From Lysobacterales bacterium (GTDB lineage Bacteria; Pseudomonadota; Gammaproteobacteria; Xanthomonadales; SZUA-36): a stretch of 5,834 bases of DNA. Location of the stretch: contig DAOWGA010000050.1 of NCBI GenBank assembly GCA_030637665.1, positions 1 to 5,834 on the forward strand, in the 5' to 3' direction. Below, in pieces: positions 1 to 5,834 of the stretch; position 1 is the first letter of the stretch, and each line of letters begins with the position of its first letter. Under the pieces are notes generated by a model. It was not told where the DNA came from and searched no databases. It was given only the letters and a program-made list of their open reading frames with translations. Position numbers and translations under genes: made by a program.

Positions 1-359
1 GACAGCACCTCGGCGAACGGCATGGTTTCCAGCATGTAATTTAGGCCCATCCCGCAATCAGGCACCTGGTCCTGCGGCAGGTTCTGTAGCCAAACATGAC
101 GCCCTGCAATCGCAGTACCCACGACACCTCCAGTGACGAACAGGGATGTGTAGACCCAGCGTCCTGTCTTGCCGGGATTGTGAATGAATGCCAGCAATGC
201 CACCACTCCAATCCATATGAAAGCCAGGCGCTGGAGTACGCATAGCGGACAGGGATCAATAAAAAGAACGTGCTGCACGTATAAGCCGTAACCGAGCATG
301 GATGCACACGCCAGCGCCACCAGCAGGAACCAGATTCTTGGGTGGAAAATCACTGCCAT
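1..359 (-). CDS. dsbB: Disulfide bond formation protein B (DsbB), 3' end cut by window edge
   Basis: DsbB is an inner-membrane thiol:quinone oxidoreductase that reoxidises periplasmic DsbA and passes the electrons to ubiquinone or menaquinone. Seen on the minus strand: 119 complete codons from an ATG at 359. A short cytoplasmic N-terminus is followed by hydrophobic stretches at about residues 9-27, 43-60 and 70-86. The first periplasmic redox pair is the CPLC motif (Cys37 and Cys40). Arg44, four residues after Cys40, matches the conserved quinone-contacting arginine of the family. A family-typical block around residues 87-119 (RHVWLQNLP, VPDCG, LNYMLETMPF, EVL) includes Cys102, the first cysteine of the second pair. 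The second cysteine of that pair and the fourth membrane segment lie past the left edge; full-length DsbB is about 165-180 residues. A GAGG Shine-Dalgarno sits 8 nt before the ATG, which supports this start. The gene is divergent from hutU with no obvious functional link. Identification is confident. Confidence 0.96.
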   Translation of the reverse strand, partial: MAVIFHPRIWFLLVALACASMLGYGLYVQHVLFIDPCPLCVLQRLAFIWIGVVALLAFIHNPGKTGRWVYTSLFVTGGVVGTAIAGRHVWLQNLPQDQVPDCGMGLNYMLETMPFAEVL

Positions 360-367
360 TTAAACTA

Positions 368-371
368 CCTC
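368..371 (-). promoter_or_regulatory. Ribosome binding site of dsbB (GAGG)
   Basis: On the minus strand GAGG lies 8 nt before the dsbB ATG at 359, a good Shine-Dalgarno spacing. It supports that ATG as the translation start. I saw no convincing -35/-10 pair for dsbB farther upstream. Confidence 0.65.
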
Positions 372-388
372 GATTGCATTGCTCATTT

Positions 389-405
389 GATTCGTTTTAC
401 GAATC
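389..405. promoter_or_regulatory. Perfect 17-bp palindrome in the dsbB-hutU gap, candidate operator
   Basis: GATTCGT (389-395) and ACGAATC (399-405) are exact inverted copies separated by TTT, in the gap between two divergent genes. The arms are too AT-rich and the position is wrong for a terminator, so a protein-binding site is more likely. Its centre (397) lies about 60 bp upstream of the transcription start expected from the TATAAT at 446-451. That is a typical position for an upstream activator on the hut side. On the dsbB side it lies 30-46 nt upstream of the start codon. It does not resemble the TGTATATACA-like sites that I associate with the GntR-family repressor HutC. The arms are directly visible; the function is inferred and the binding protein is unknown. 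Confidence 0.5.
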
Positions 406-445
406 CCCAGAGAATAAAGACCCGGCTACCAGAGCCAGGTTCCTC

Positions 446-451
446 TATAAT
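446..451 (+). promoter_or_regulatory. Candidate -10 box (TATAAT) for the hutUHI operon
   Basis: A consensus TATAAT hexamer stands 35 nt before the preferred hutU ATG at 487. No hexamer near TTGACA occurs 15-18 nt upstream (the region reads CCCGGCTACC), and there is no extended -10 TG. An activator-dependent promoter is therefore plausible. Transcription would start at about 457-459, giving a leader of roughly 29 nt to ATG 487 but only about 8 nt to ATG 466. Confidence 0.45.
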
Positions 452-486
452 GGCTTTACTTTTTGATGGATTCGTCAGGCAAGATA

Positions 487-2154
487 ATGAGTGCAATACT
501 ACGAGATTTCAAGGCCAAAATCAGCGCCCCCACCGGCACCTCACTCAGTTGCCGCGGCTGGCACCAGGAAGCCGCAATGCGCATGCTGATGAACAACCTG
601 GATCCCAATGTCGCTGAAAAGCCAGATGAACTGATTGTTTATGGGGGCACCGGCAAGGCGGCACGCAACTGGGAGTGCTTCGACCGCATCATCCAGACCC
701 TGAAACGGCTTGAGAATGATGAAACCCTGCTGGTCCAAAGCGGCAAACCGGTGGGCGTATTTCGTACCCACGATGAAGCGCCACGGGTGCTGATCGCCAA
801 CGCCAATCTGGTACCGCGCTGGGGTGACTGGGATGTATTCCGCGACCTGGAACAGAAAGGCCTGACCATGTATGGCCAGATGACAGCCGGCTCCTGGATT
901 TACATCGGGTCACAGGGCATCGTGCAGGGCACTTATGAAACCTTTGCAGAATGCGCCAATCAGCATTTCAACGGCAGCCTCTCCGGCAAACTGGTGGTTA
1001 CCGCCGGCCTCGGTGGCATGGGCGGCGCGCAACCGCTGGCCGTCACGATGAACGACGGCCTTTGCCTGACAGTCGAAGTCGATCCCTGGCGAATCCAGCG
1101 GCGCGTGGAGACCGGGTACTGCGATTACATGTCTGAAGATCTGGACGAAGCGCTGGATTTGCTGGACAAGGCCGATGGCGGACTATCGGTTGGTCTGCTT
1201 GGCAACATCGCAGAGATTATGCCGGAACTGCTACGGCGGGGTATCGTGCCGGATGTCATTACCGATCAAACTTCCGCCCATGACCTGAGATTGGGCTACA
1301 TCCCGGCAGGCTATTCCCTGGATGAAGCAGATGCACTGCGTGAATCAGATCCGGCAAAATACGATAACGAAGTGCTGGACTCCATGGTGATACATGTTCA
1401 GGCCATCCTCGATCTGCAGAAAAAAGGAGCCGTGTGTTTTGATTACGGCAATAACCTCAGAGGTCAGGTGGCGGACTTTAGAAACATGCCAGAAGCTTTT
1501 GATTTTCCAGGATTTGTTCCTGCATATATCCGACCACTTTTTTGCAGGGGCGCCGGGCCATTCCGCTGGGCTGCCCTGTCCGGCAATCCGGCGGACATCA
1601 AGGCGACGGATGATGCCATCCTGGAATTGTTCCCGGAAAAAGAAGCCCTTCATCGCTGGATTCACAAGGCGCAGAAACAGATCCAATTCCAGGGCCTGCC
1701 GGCGCGTATCTGCTGGCTGGAATACGGTGAGCGCGCCGAGGCCGGCCTGAAGTTCAACTGGCTGGTAAAAAATGGCAAGGTCGACGCCCCGCTGGTGATC
1801 GGCCGTGACCACCTGGACGCGGGTTCAGTGGCGTCACCCAACCGTGAAACCGAAGCCATGAAGGACGGTTCAGACGCCATTGCCGACTGGCCTTTGCTCA
1901 ACGCGATGCTGAACACGGCCTGCGGCGCCAGCTGGGTGTCCATTCACCACGGCGGCGGGGTGGGAATTGGCTATTCCATGCATGCCGGTATGGTCTGCGT
2001 GGCGGACGGAACTGAAATGGCGGATCACCGTTTGCAACGTGTATTGACCGCAGATCCGGGAACGGGCGTCATGCGACATGCGGATGCCGGCTACGAGCGA
2101 GCCATTGATACCGCCAATGAGCGTGGCGTGGATTTGCCAATGATCAACGGGTGA
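487..2154 (+). CDS. hutU: Urocanate hydratase (urocanase, HutU)
   Basis: Urocanase is a cytoplasmic NAD+-dependent enzyme that adds water to urocanate to give 4-imidazolone-5-propionate, step two of histidine degradation. The protein has 555 residues, matching the usual 550-560. Visible signatures: the N-terminal block [10 protein letters not shown] followed by YGG at residues 52-54, the NAD-binding glycine-rich [10 protein letters not shown] at 174-183, [14 protein letters not shown], the very conserved [18 protein letters not shown], the active-site ARICW with Cys409, [15 protein letters not shown], and HHGGGVG from His487. Start choice: the frame is open from 463 (TTG) with an ATG at 466, but ATG 487 has an AGG-containing purine-poor Shine-Dalgarno (TCAGGC) upstream and leaves room for a leader after the TATAAT box. 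It also puts the N-terminal landmarks where Pseudomonas HutU has them, as I recall that sequence. It is the first gene of hutU-hutH-hutI. No frameshift or missing key residue was seen. Confidence 0.98.
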   Translation: MSAILRDFKAKISAPTGTSLSCRGWHQEAAMRMLMNNLDPNVAEKPDELIVYGGTGKAARNWECFDRIIQTLKRLENDETLLVQSGKPVGVFRTHDEAPRVLIANANLVPRWGDWDVFRDLEQKGLTMYGQMTAGSWIYIGSQGIVQGTYETFAECANQHFNGSLSGKLVVTAGLGGMGGAQPLAVTMNDGLCLTVEVDPWRIQRRVETGYCDYMSEDLDEALDLLDKADGGLSVGLLGNIAEIMPELLRRGIVPDVITDQTSAHDLRLGYIPAGYSLDEADALRESDPAKYDNEVLDSMVIHVQAILDLQKKGAVCFDYGNNLRGQVADFRNMPEAFDFPGFVPAYIRPLFCRGAGPFRWAALSGNPADIKATDDAILELFPEKEALHRWIHKAQKQIQFQGLPARICWLEYGERAEAGLKFNWLVKNGKVDAPLVIGRDHLDAGSVASPNRETEAMKDGSDAIADWPLLNAMLNTACGASWVSIHHGGGVGIGYSMHAGMVCVADGTEMADHRLQRVLTADPGTGVMRHADAGYERAIDTANERGVDLPMING

Positions 2155-2161
2155 AGCCGCC

Positions 2162-3658
2162 ATGATCAGCATCCCCCGTCTCTATTCTGATCTGAACGTC
2201 AGCATGGAGGCCTTGCGAAAGGACCATGGTGCTGTGGACCGCAGCCGTGAAGTCGTCGCGCGTGCCCTTCAAGACGGTGGAACCCATTACGGTATCAACA
2301 CCGGATTTGGCATCCTGGCGAACCAGCAAATTGATGAAAGCCAACTGATCATACTGCAACAGAATATCCTGCTGAGTCACGCCTGTGGCGTGGGAGACCC
2401 GGTTCCGCCGGAAATTACCCGCCTGATGTTGAAAATCAAGATCCACTCGCTGGGACTGGGGCAATCGGGTATATCACGGTCCACATTCGAACAACTGCTT
2501 ACATTCGATAAGTATGGCCTGACTCCCTGGGTGCCCAGCCGCGGCAGTGTAGGGGCGTCAGGAGACCTCGCTCCACTGGCGCATATGTGCCTGCCCCTGA
2601 TTGGCCGGGGCGAGGTCTGGAACGAGACAGAAACCGGCAAGCGGGAAGCACAGGAGGCGATGAGGCTGCTGGGCATCGAAGCAGTTCAGCTGAAGGCCAA
2701 GGACGGGCTGGCCCTGATCAATGGTACGCAGCTGATGACCGCATACGGTGCCTACGTGCTGGAGCGGGCATTGGTACTGCAAAAAGAGGCCGATATCCTG
2801 GCTGCAATGAGCCTCGAGGCTTTGCAGGGCAGCGCTGCGCCGTTCGATCAACGTGTGCACTTGATTCGCCCTCACGAGGGGCAGCAAAAAGTGGCCGGCA
2901 ACATCCGCAAACTGCTTGAGCACAGCGAGATCATGGATTCACACCGCGATTGCGGTAAAGTTCAGGATCCCTACTGCTTGCGATGTGTGCCACAGGTCCA
3001 TGGCGCCAGCCGCGACGCTCTGGCTTTTTCCACCAGGACCCTGGAAATCGAATTGAATTCGGTAACGGATAATCCACTGGTTTTCAACAACGGTGACATA
3101 ATCTCCGGTGGCAATTTCCATGGTCAGCCACTCGCACTGGCAATGGATTTCGCCGCCATCGCGCTGGCCGAACTGGCCAGCATATCCGAGCGCCGGACGT
3201 ACCTGCTGCTCGAGGGTCATGACGGCTTGCCCAAACTCCTGATGAAAGACACCGGCGTTAACTCCGGTTTCATGATTCCGCAATACACAGCCGCAGCTCT
3301 GGTTTCGGAAAACAAGATACTGTGTCACCCGGCCAGCGTGGATTCCATACCCACCAGCCTGGGGCAGGAAGACCATGTCAGCATGGGTTCGATAAGCGCA
3401 TTCAAGCTCCTGTCCGTGCTGCGAAACGTGGAATGTGTGCTGGCAGTTGAATTCCTGACCGCAGCGCAGGCGCTGGATTTCCGTGCGCCCCTGAAGCCGG
3501 GCAAGGGTGTGTTGCTGGCCTACGAGCAGTTGCGTAGCCGGATCGGGCATGCGGATAAGGATTACGAAGTGCGCAACGACCTTGACCTCTGTGCAGGCAT
3601 GCTCCGCAATGGCGAACTTGTAACAATACTCGAGAACGATATCGGCGCCTTATACTGA
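2162..3658 (+). CDS. hutH: Histidine ammonia-lyase (HutH)
   Basis: HutH removes ammonia from L-histidine to give trans-urocanate, the first committed step of the pathway, in the cytoplasm. The 498-residue product is slightly shorter than the roughly 510 of Pseudomonas HutH. The self-cyclising MIO electrophile motif is intact: Ala132-Ser133-Gly134 in GSVGASGDLAPLAH. Other active-site positions of the family are present: Tyr43 in YGINTGFG, His73 in LLSHA, Asn187 in NGTQ, Gln268, Tyr271 and Arg274 in KVQDPYCLRC, Phe319 in SGGNFH, and Glu403 in GQEDHVSM. GGTGA, overlapping the hutU stop, lies 7 nt before the ATG and serves as the ribosome binding site. The gene begins 7 nt after hutU, so the two are co-transcribed. 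The subtype is odd: QVHGASRDA and NFHGQPLALAMDF replace the QVMGAC and NFHAEPVAMAADN of classical Pseudomonas and Shewanella enzymes. The intact active site still fits a histidine-specific lyase, given the hut context. Confidence 0.97.
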   Translation: MISIPRLYSDLNVSMEALRKDHGAVDRSREVVARALQDGGTHYGINTGFGILANQQIDESQLIILQQNILLSHACGVGDPVPPEITRLMLKIKIHSLGLGQSGISRSTFEQLLTFDKYGLTPWVPSRGSVGASGDLAPLAHMCLPLIGRGEVWNETETGKREAQEAMRLLGIEAVQLKAKDGLALINGTQLMTAYGAYVLERALVLQKEADILAAMSLEALQGSAAPFDQRVHLIRPHEGQQKVAGNIRKLLEHSEIMDSHRDCGKVQDPYCLRCVPQVHGASRDALAFSTRTLEIELNSVTDNPLVFNNGDIISGGNFHGQPLALAMDFAAIALAELASISERRTYLLLEGHDGLPKLLMKDTGVNSGFMIPQYTAAALVSENKILCHPASVDSIPTSLGQEDHVSMGSISAFKLLSVLRNVECVLAVEFLTAAQALDFRAPLKPGKGVLLAYEQLRSRIGHADKDYEVRNDLDLCAGMLRNGELVTILENDIGALY

Positions 3659-4869
3659 TGCCCGTCCTGCGCAATATATCGCAACTGGCAACCTGCCCCG
3701 TTCAGACACCACAAGATGATGCCGGGCTAATCAGCAATGCCGCACTGGTCTGGGCCGGCGAGTCCATTCAATGGGTCGGGCCCTACCAGGATATGCCGGA
3801 CCAGTATCATAGTGAAAAAGTTATCGACTGCGAGCAGAAGTTGGTCATACCAGGGCTGGTCGATTGTCACACGCATCTGTGCTTTGGCGGATGGCGTGGT
3901 GACGAATTCGAATTACGGCTCCAGGGCGCGAGCTACCAGGAAATCGCTGCCGCGGGTGGCGGCATTGCCAGTACGGTTGCTGCTACGCGCGGCGCCAGCC
4001 TGGGTGAACTGCAGCGTAAAGCGCAACACGCACTGGATGGAATGCTGTCACTGGGCGTCACCACGGTGGAATGCAAATCAGGCTATGGCCTGGACGAGGC
4101 AAATGAACTGAAACAACTTGAAGTATACCGGCGCCTGGATGAGGCAAACGCCATCGACCTGGTTCCGACTTTACTTGGTGCTCATATCATCCCCCCCGAA
4201 CACAAAGCAAACCGTGACAGATATGTCGAAATGCTATGTGAGGTGCTCATTCCGCAGGTTGCCCGGCACAAGCTCGTCCGTTTTTGTGATGCATTTGTCG
4301 AGGAAGGCGCTTTTACAGTTGCAGAAGCCCGGAAAATCCTCTCCACCGCGAAGGACCACGGCCTGGGGATCAAAATACATGCCGATCAGTTATCTGACGG
4401 AGGGGGCGCGGCCCTGGCGGCTGAATTGGGTGCGATATCAGCCGAACACCTGGAGTACATCAGTGATGCCGGTATCGAGGCCCTGGCAATAGCCGGCACA
4501 GTTGCTGTGAGCCTTCCTCTGGCTTCATTGTTCCTGGGCGAACCCTTTCTGCGGGCCAGAAAATTACTGGACTCCGGCGTCGCGGTGGCTGTTGCAAGCG
4601 ATTTCAACCCGGGATCCGCCCCCAGCTATCACCTGCCCCTGGCAATGACCCTGGCCTGCCTGAAACAGGGCATGTCACCGCAGGAGTCCTTGAATGCAGC
4701 TACTACAGTTGCGGCACGGGCAATTTCTGCGCATGAGCGAATCGGCTCTCTGATGCCGGGCTACCAGGCTGATTTAGCCATTATCGACTCACCCACACTC
4801 AATCACTGGCTTTATCATTTTCAAGCAAACGGTTGTAAAGCAGTGATGAAACGCGGTGAATGGGTTTAG
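3658..4869 (+). CDS. hutI: Imidazolonepropionase (HutI)
   Basis: HutI is a metal-dependent amidohydrolase that hydrolyses 4-imidazolone-5-propionate to N-formimino-L-glutamate, step three of histidine degradation. The protein has 403 residues, normal for the family (about 400-415). Metal ligands expected for the family are visible: His71 and His73 in HTHLCFGGWR, His241 in KIHADQ, and Asp315 in SDFNPG. Likely substrate-binding positions are also present: Arg80, Tyr93 in GASYQEI, His176 in LLGAHIIPPE, and His264 in SAEHLEY. The family-specific AAAGGGIASTV and ECKSGYGLD blocks separate it from other amidohydrolases. The ATG shares its A with the hutH stop codon (TGATG), and no Shine-Dalgarno is visible upstream, so translation probably depends on terminating hutH ribosomes. 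It is the last hut gene here; no formiminoglutamate-processing gene follows. Confidence 0.97.
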   Translation: MPVLRNISQLATCPVQTPQDDAGLISNAALVWAGESIQWVGPYQDMPDQYHSEKVIDCEQKLVIPGLVDCHTHLCFGGWRGDEFELRLQGASYQEIAAAGGGIASTVAATRGASLGELQRKAQHALDGMLSLGVTTVECKSGYGLDEANELKQLEVYRRLDEANAIDLVPTLLGAHIIPPEHKANRDRYVEMLCEVLIPQVARHKLVRFCDAFVEEGAFTVAEARKILSTAKDHGLGIKIHADQLSDGGGAALAAELGAISAEHLEYISDAGIEALAIAGTVAVSLPLASLFLGEPFLRARKLLDSGVAVAVASDFNPGSAPSYHLPLAMTLACLKQGMSPQESLNAATTVAARAISAHERIGSLMPGYQADLAIIDSPTLNHWLYHFQANGCKAVMKRGEWV

Positions 4870-4978
4870 CCTGTATTTCACACCAACTCCCCTAACCGGG
4901 CTTGTCCATACCCAACTGATTCCCGATGGCCAAAACGTGTCGTTTACTTGATCTGAGTCTATATACTGGCAATCAAAT

Positions 4979-5007
4979 TTGCACTAGAATTGACGCTAAA
5001 TGAAAAT
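4979..5007 (+). promoter_or_regulatory. Possible feoA promoter, TTGCAC / 17 nt / GAAAAT
   Basis: TTGCAC at 4979-4984 and GAAAAT at 5002-5007 are separated by 17 nt, and the putative -10 lies inside the Fur-box palindrome, a usual repression geometry. A rival -35, TTGACG at 4990-4995, has only a poor -10 (TCAATT) at the right distance. Farther upstream TATACT (4962-4967) lacks a -35. The exact promoter cannot be settled by eye. Confidence 0.35.
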
Positions 5008-5015
5008 CATTCTCA
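5001..5015. promoter_or_regulatory. Fur box upstream of feoAB
   Basis: TGAAAATCATTCTCA matches the 7-1-7 Fur palindrome TGATAAT-C-ATTATCA at 13 of 15 positions. Aligned over 4996-5014, it matches the 19-bp classical Fur box at 14 of 19. It ends 15 bp before the feoA ATG. Fe2+-Fur bound here would block transcription of feoAB when iron is plentiful. The match is seen directly; the regulation is inferred from the well-known Fur control of feo operons in proteobacteria. Confidence 0.88.
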
Positions 5016-5030
5016 ATTAGCGGTGCAATA

Positions 5031-5267
5031 ATGACCTTAAGGGAACTAAGACCCGGGCAGTCAGCCCGGATCGAGAAAGTAGATGCAAGTCAACCTGGCG
5101 TGGTGCGCCTGATGGTACTCGGACTCACCGAAGGGGCCGACGTCCAGTTCGAAAATGCCGCAATCGGCGGTGACCCGATGGAAGTCACGGTATTTGGCAC
5201 CGCAATTTCCGTGCGCAGACAACAGGCCAGCAGCTTCAGCGTTTCCCCGATCAGCACGGATGACTGA
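5031..5267 (+). CDS. feoA: Ferrous iron transport protein A (FeoA)
   Basis: FeoA is a small cytoplasmic protein with an SH3-like fold that supports Fe2+ import by FeoB, probably through contact with its cytoplasmic part. The product has 78 residues, normal for the family (75-85). It shows the usual pattern: an N-terminal LRELRPGQSARIEKV strand, a central VRLMVLGLTEGADVQFEN segment (the family's R-L-x-x-L-G-(L/M)-x-x-G motif), a GGDPMEVTVFGTAISVR strand pair, and a short polar tail. GGTG ends 5 nt before the ATG and can act as ribosome binding site. The gene lies just downstream of a Fur box and overlaps feoB by 8 nt, so the two are co-transcribed and probably translationally coupled. No membrane segment is present. 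Sequence alone would leave some doubt at this size, but the feoB neighbour makes the call firm. Confidence 0.93.
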   Translation: MTLRELRPGQSARIEKVDASQPGVVRLMVLGLTEGADVQFENAAIGGDPMEVTVFGTAISVRRQQASSFSVSPISTDD

Positions 5268-5834
5268 ACAAACTACGGTCTACGTCCCGATCGACAAGGT
5301 CGGAATCCGGCGCCGTTCGACTGCTTCCATTGCGATCATAGGAAACCCCAACTCGGGCAAAAGCACCCTGTTCAATCGCCTCACCGGCCTGCGGCAGACG
5401 ACCGGTAATTACCCCGGAGTCACGGTGGAAAAGCATGCCGGGACCGTGCAATTGCAATCCAGCGCCATCGAATTGGTCGATCTGCCCGGCATTTATTGCC
5501 TGGGTGGATACTCCACTGATGAACGTATTGCAGTGGATGTCATCCTGGGACGTATAGCGGATACACAGGCACCGGATGGGCTGTTGGTCGTTCTGGACGC
5601 AACGCACCTTTACCAGGGACTGTATTTACTGCAGCAATTGATGGAAATGCAATTACCCGTCATTGTGGCTCTGACCATGACTGATGTGGCAATTTCCAGC
5701 GGCATCGATATATCCATAGAACTACTCCAACGGCATCTGGGCGGTATTCAGATCTGCCCGGTAGTGGCCACTACCGGGCGTGGGCTCGATGGGCTGACAG
5801 ATAGCCTGGAAAACATTGCCGAGTCACCGGCGCC
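5260..5834 (+). CDS. feoB: Ferrous iron transport protein B (FeoB), N-terminal G-domain only, 3' end cut by window edge
   Basis: FeoB is the inner-membrane Fe2+ importer, with an N-terminal GTPase domain followed by a helical spacer and a polytopic membrane domain. The 191 codons here cover only the G-domain; the full family length is about 700-800. Visible G-motifs: G1 P-loop GNPNSGKST at residues 28-36, G2 NYPGVTVE with Thr55, G3 DLPG at 74-77, and a G5-like VATTGRG near 169-175. NYPGVTVE after the P-loop is diagnostic for FeoB among small GTPases. The G4 position reads ALTMTDVA (Thr139 to Asp142), where FeoB usually has NMxD, so the guanine-contacting asparagine is replaced by threonine. 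The ATG overlaps the feoA end by 8 nt (ATGACTGA), with no strong Shine-Dalgarno. About 27 residues precede the P-loop, longer than in E. coli FeoB, and the tail includes IRRR. Membrane segments lie outside the window. Confidence 0.95.
   Translation, partial: MTEQTTVYVPIDKVGIRRRSTASIAIIGNPNSGKSTLFNRLTGLRQTTGNYPGVTVEKHAGTVQLQSSAIELVDLPGIYCLGGYSTDERIAVDVILGRIADTQAPDGLLVVLDATHLYQGLYLLQQLMEMQLPVIVALTMTDVAISSGIDISIELLQRHLGGIQICPVVATTGRGLDGLTDSLENIAESPA

Noticed and set aside
360..486. Search for a HutC-type operator before hutU
   Set aside because: No TGTATATACA-like sequence was found. The only strong dyad is the GATTCGT palindrome, reported separately.
342..617. Plus-strand open frame bridging the dsbB start, the gap and the 5' end of hutU
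   Set aside because: It overlaps both genes in another frame, would be read through the control region, and its product has no family features.
1381..1560. Slightly AT-richer patch within hutU (about 48% GC by count) that could suggest recombination
   Set aside because: The frame is unbroken and the encoded residues are the invariant urocanase core ([18 protein letters not shown]), where Phe, Tyr, Ile and Asp codons lower GC. No repeat flanks it.
1345..1812. 155-codon minus-strand open frame inside hutU
   Set aside because: It is antisense to the most conserved part of urocanase and has no protein-family signature or independent start signals.
2939..3550. 203-codon open frame on the minus strand inside hutH
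   Set aside because: It lies fully antisense to a well-conserved enzyme and its translation shows no recognisable domain. Long antisense frames are common opposite GC-biased codons.
4894..4925. CGGG and CCCG arms after hutI, considered as a terminator stem
   Set aside because: The stem is only four bases with a long loop and no T run follows it.
4948..4976. TTGAT and ATCAA inverted arms upstream of feoA
   Set aside because: Five-base arms with a 19-nt loop are expected by chance in AT-rich spacer DNA and do not form a convincing hairpin or operator.

Overview
The window carries chromosomal housekeeping and catabolic genes of a Gram-negative proteobacterium, most likely a gammaproteobacterium. 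The evidence is a DsbB-type quinone-linked thiol oxidase, a hut cluster whose urocanase closely resembles the Pseudomonas type, a Fur-box-controlled feoAB locus, and moderately GC-rich coding sequence with AT-richer intergenic gaps. Genus cannot be assigned from the sequence. No mobile element, phage gene, CRISPR array, tRNA or rRNA was seen.

Layout. (1) 1-359, minus strand: the first 119 codons of dsbB; its 3' end lies beyond the left edge. (2) 360-486: a divergent control region with a perfect 17-bp palindrome (GATTCGT-TTT-ACGAATC, 389-405), a TATAAT hexamer (446-451), and a third copy of the GATTCGT half-site (469-475). (3) 487-4869, plus strand: a compact hutU-hutH-hutI operon. hutU and hutH are 7 nt apart, and hutH and hutI overlap by one base (TGATG). 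(4) 4870-5030: a spacer with no clear terminator and a strong Fur-box-like palindrome (5001-5015) just before feoA. (5) 5031-5834, plus strand: feoA and the first 191 codons of feoB, overlapping by 8 nt. feoB runs off the right edge.

How the genes work together. HutH deaminates L-histidine to urocanate, HutU hydrates urocanate to imidazolone propionate, and HutI opens the ring to N-formimino-L-glutamate. The enzyme for the last stage (HutG, or HutF plus a deformylase) and a HutC-type repressor are absent from this window. FeoA and FeoB form the ferrous iron uptake system, expected to be derepressed when iron is scarce. DsbB reoxidises DsbA in the periplasm. These are three independent functions placed side by side.

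No undescribed system is evident. The points most worth a second look are the palindrome plus extra half-site in the dsbB/hutU gap, the HutH subtype (its signatures differ from the classical Pseudomonas/Shewanella HutH although the adjacent HutU looks classical), and the FeoB G4 motif reading TMTD instead of the usual NMxD.
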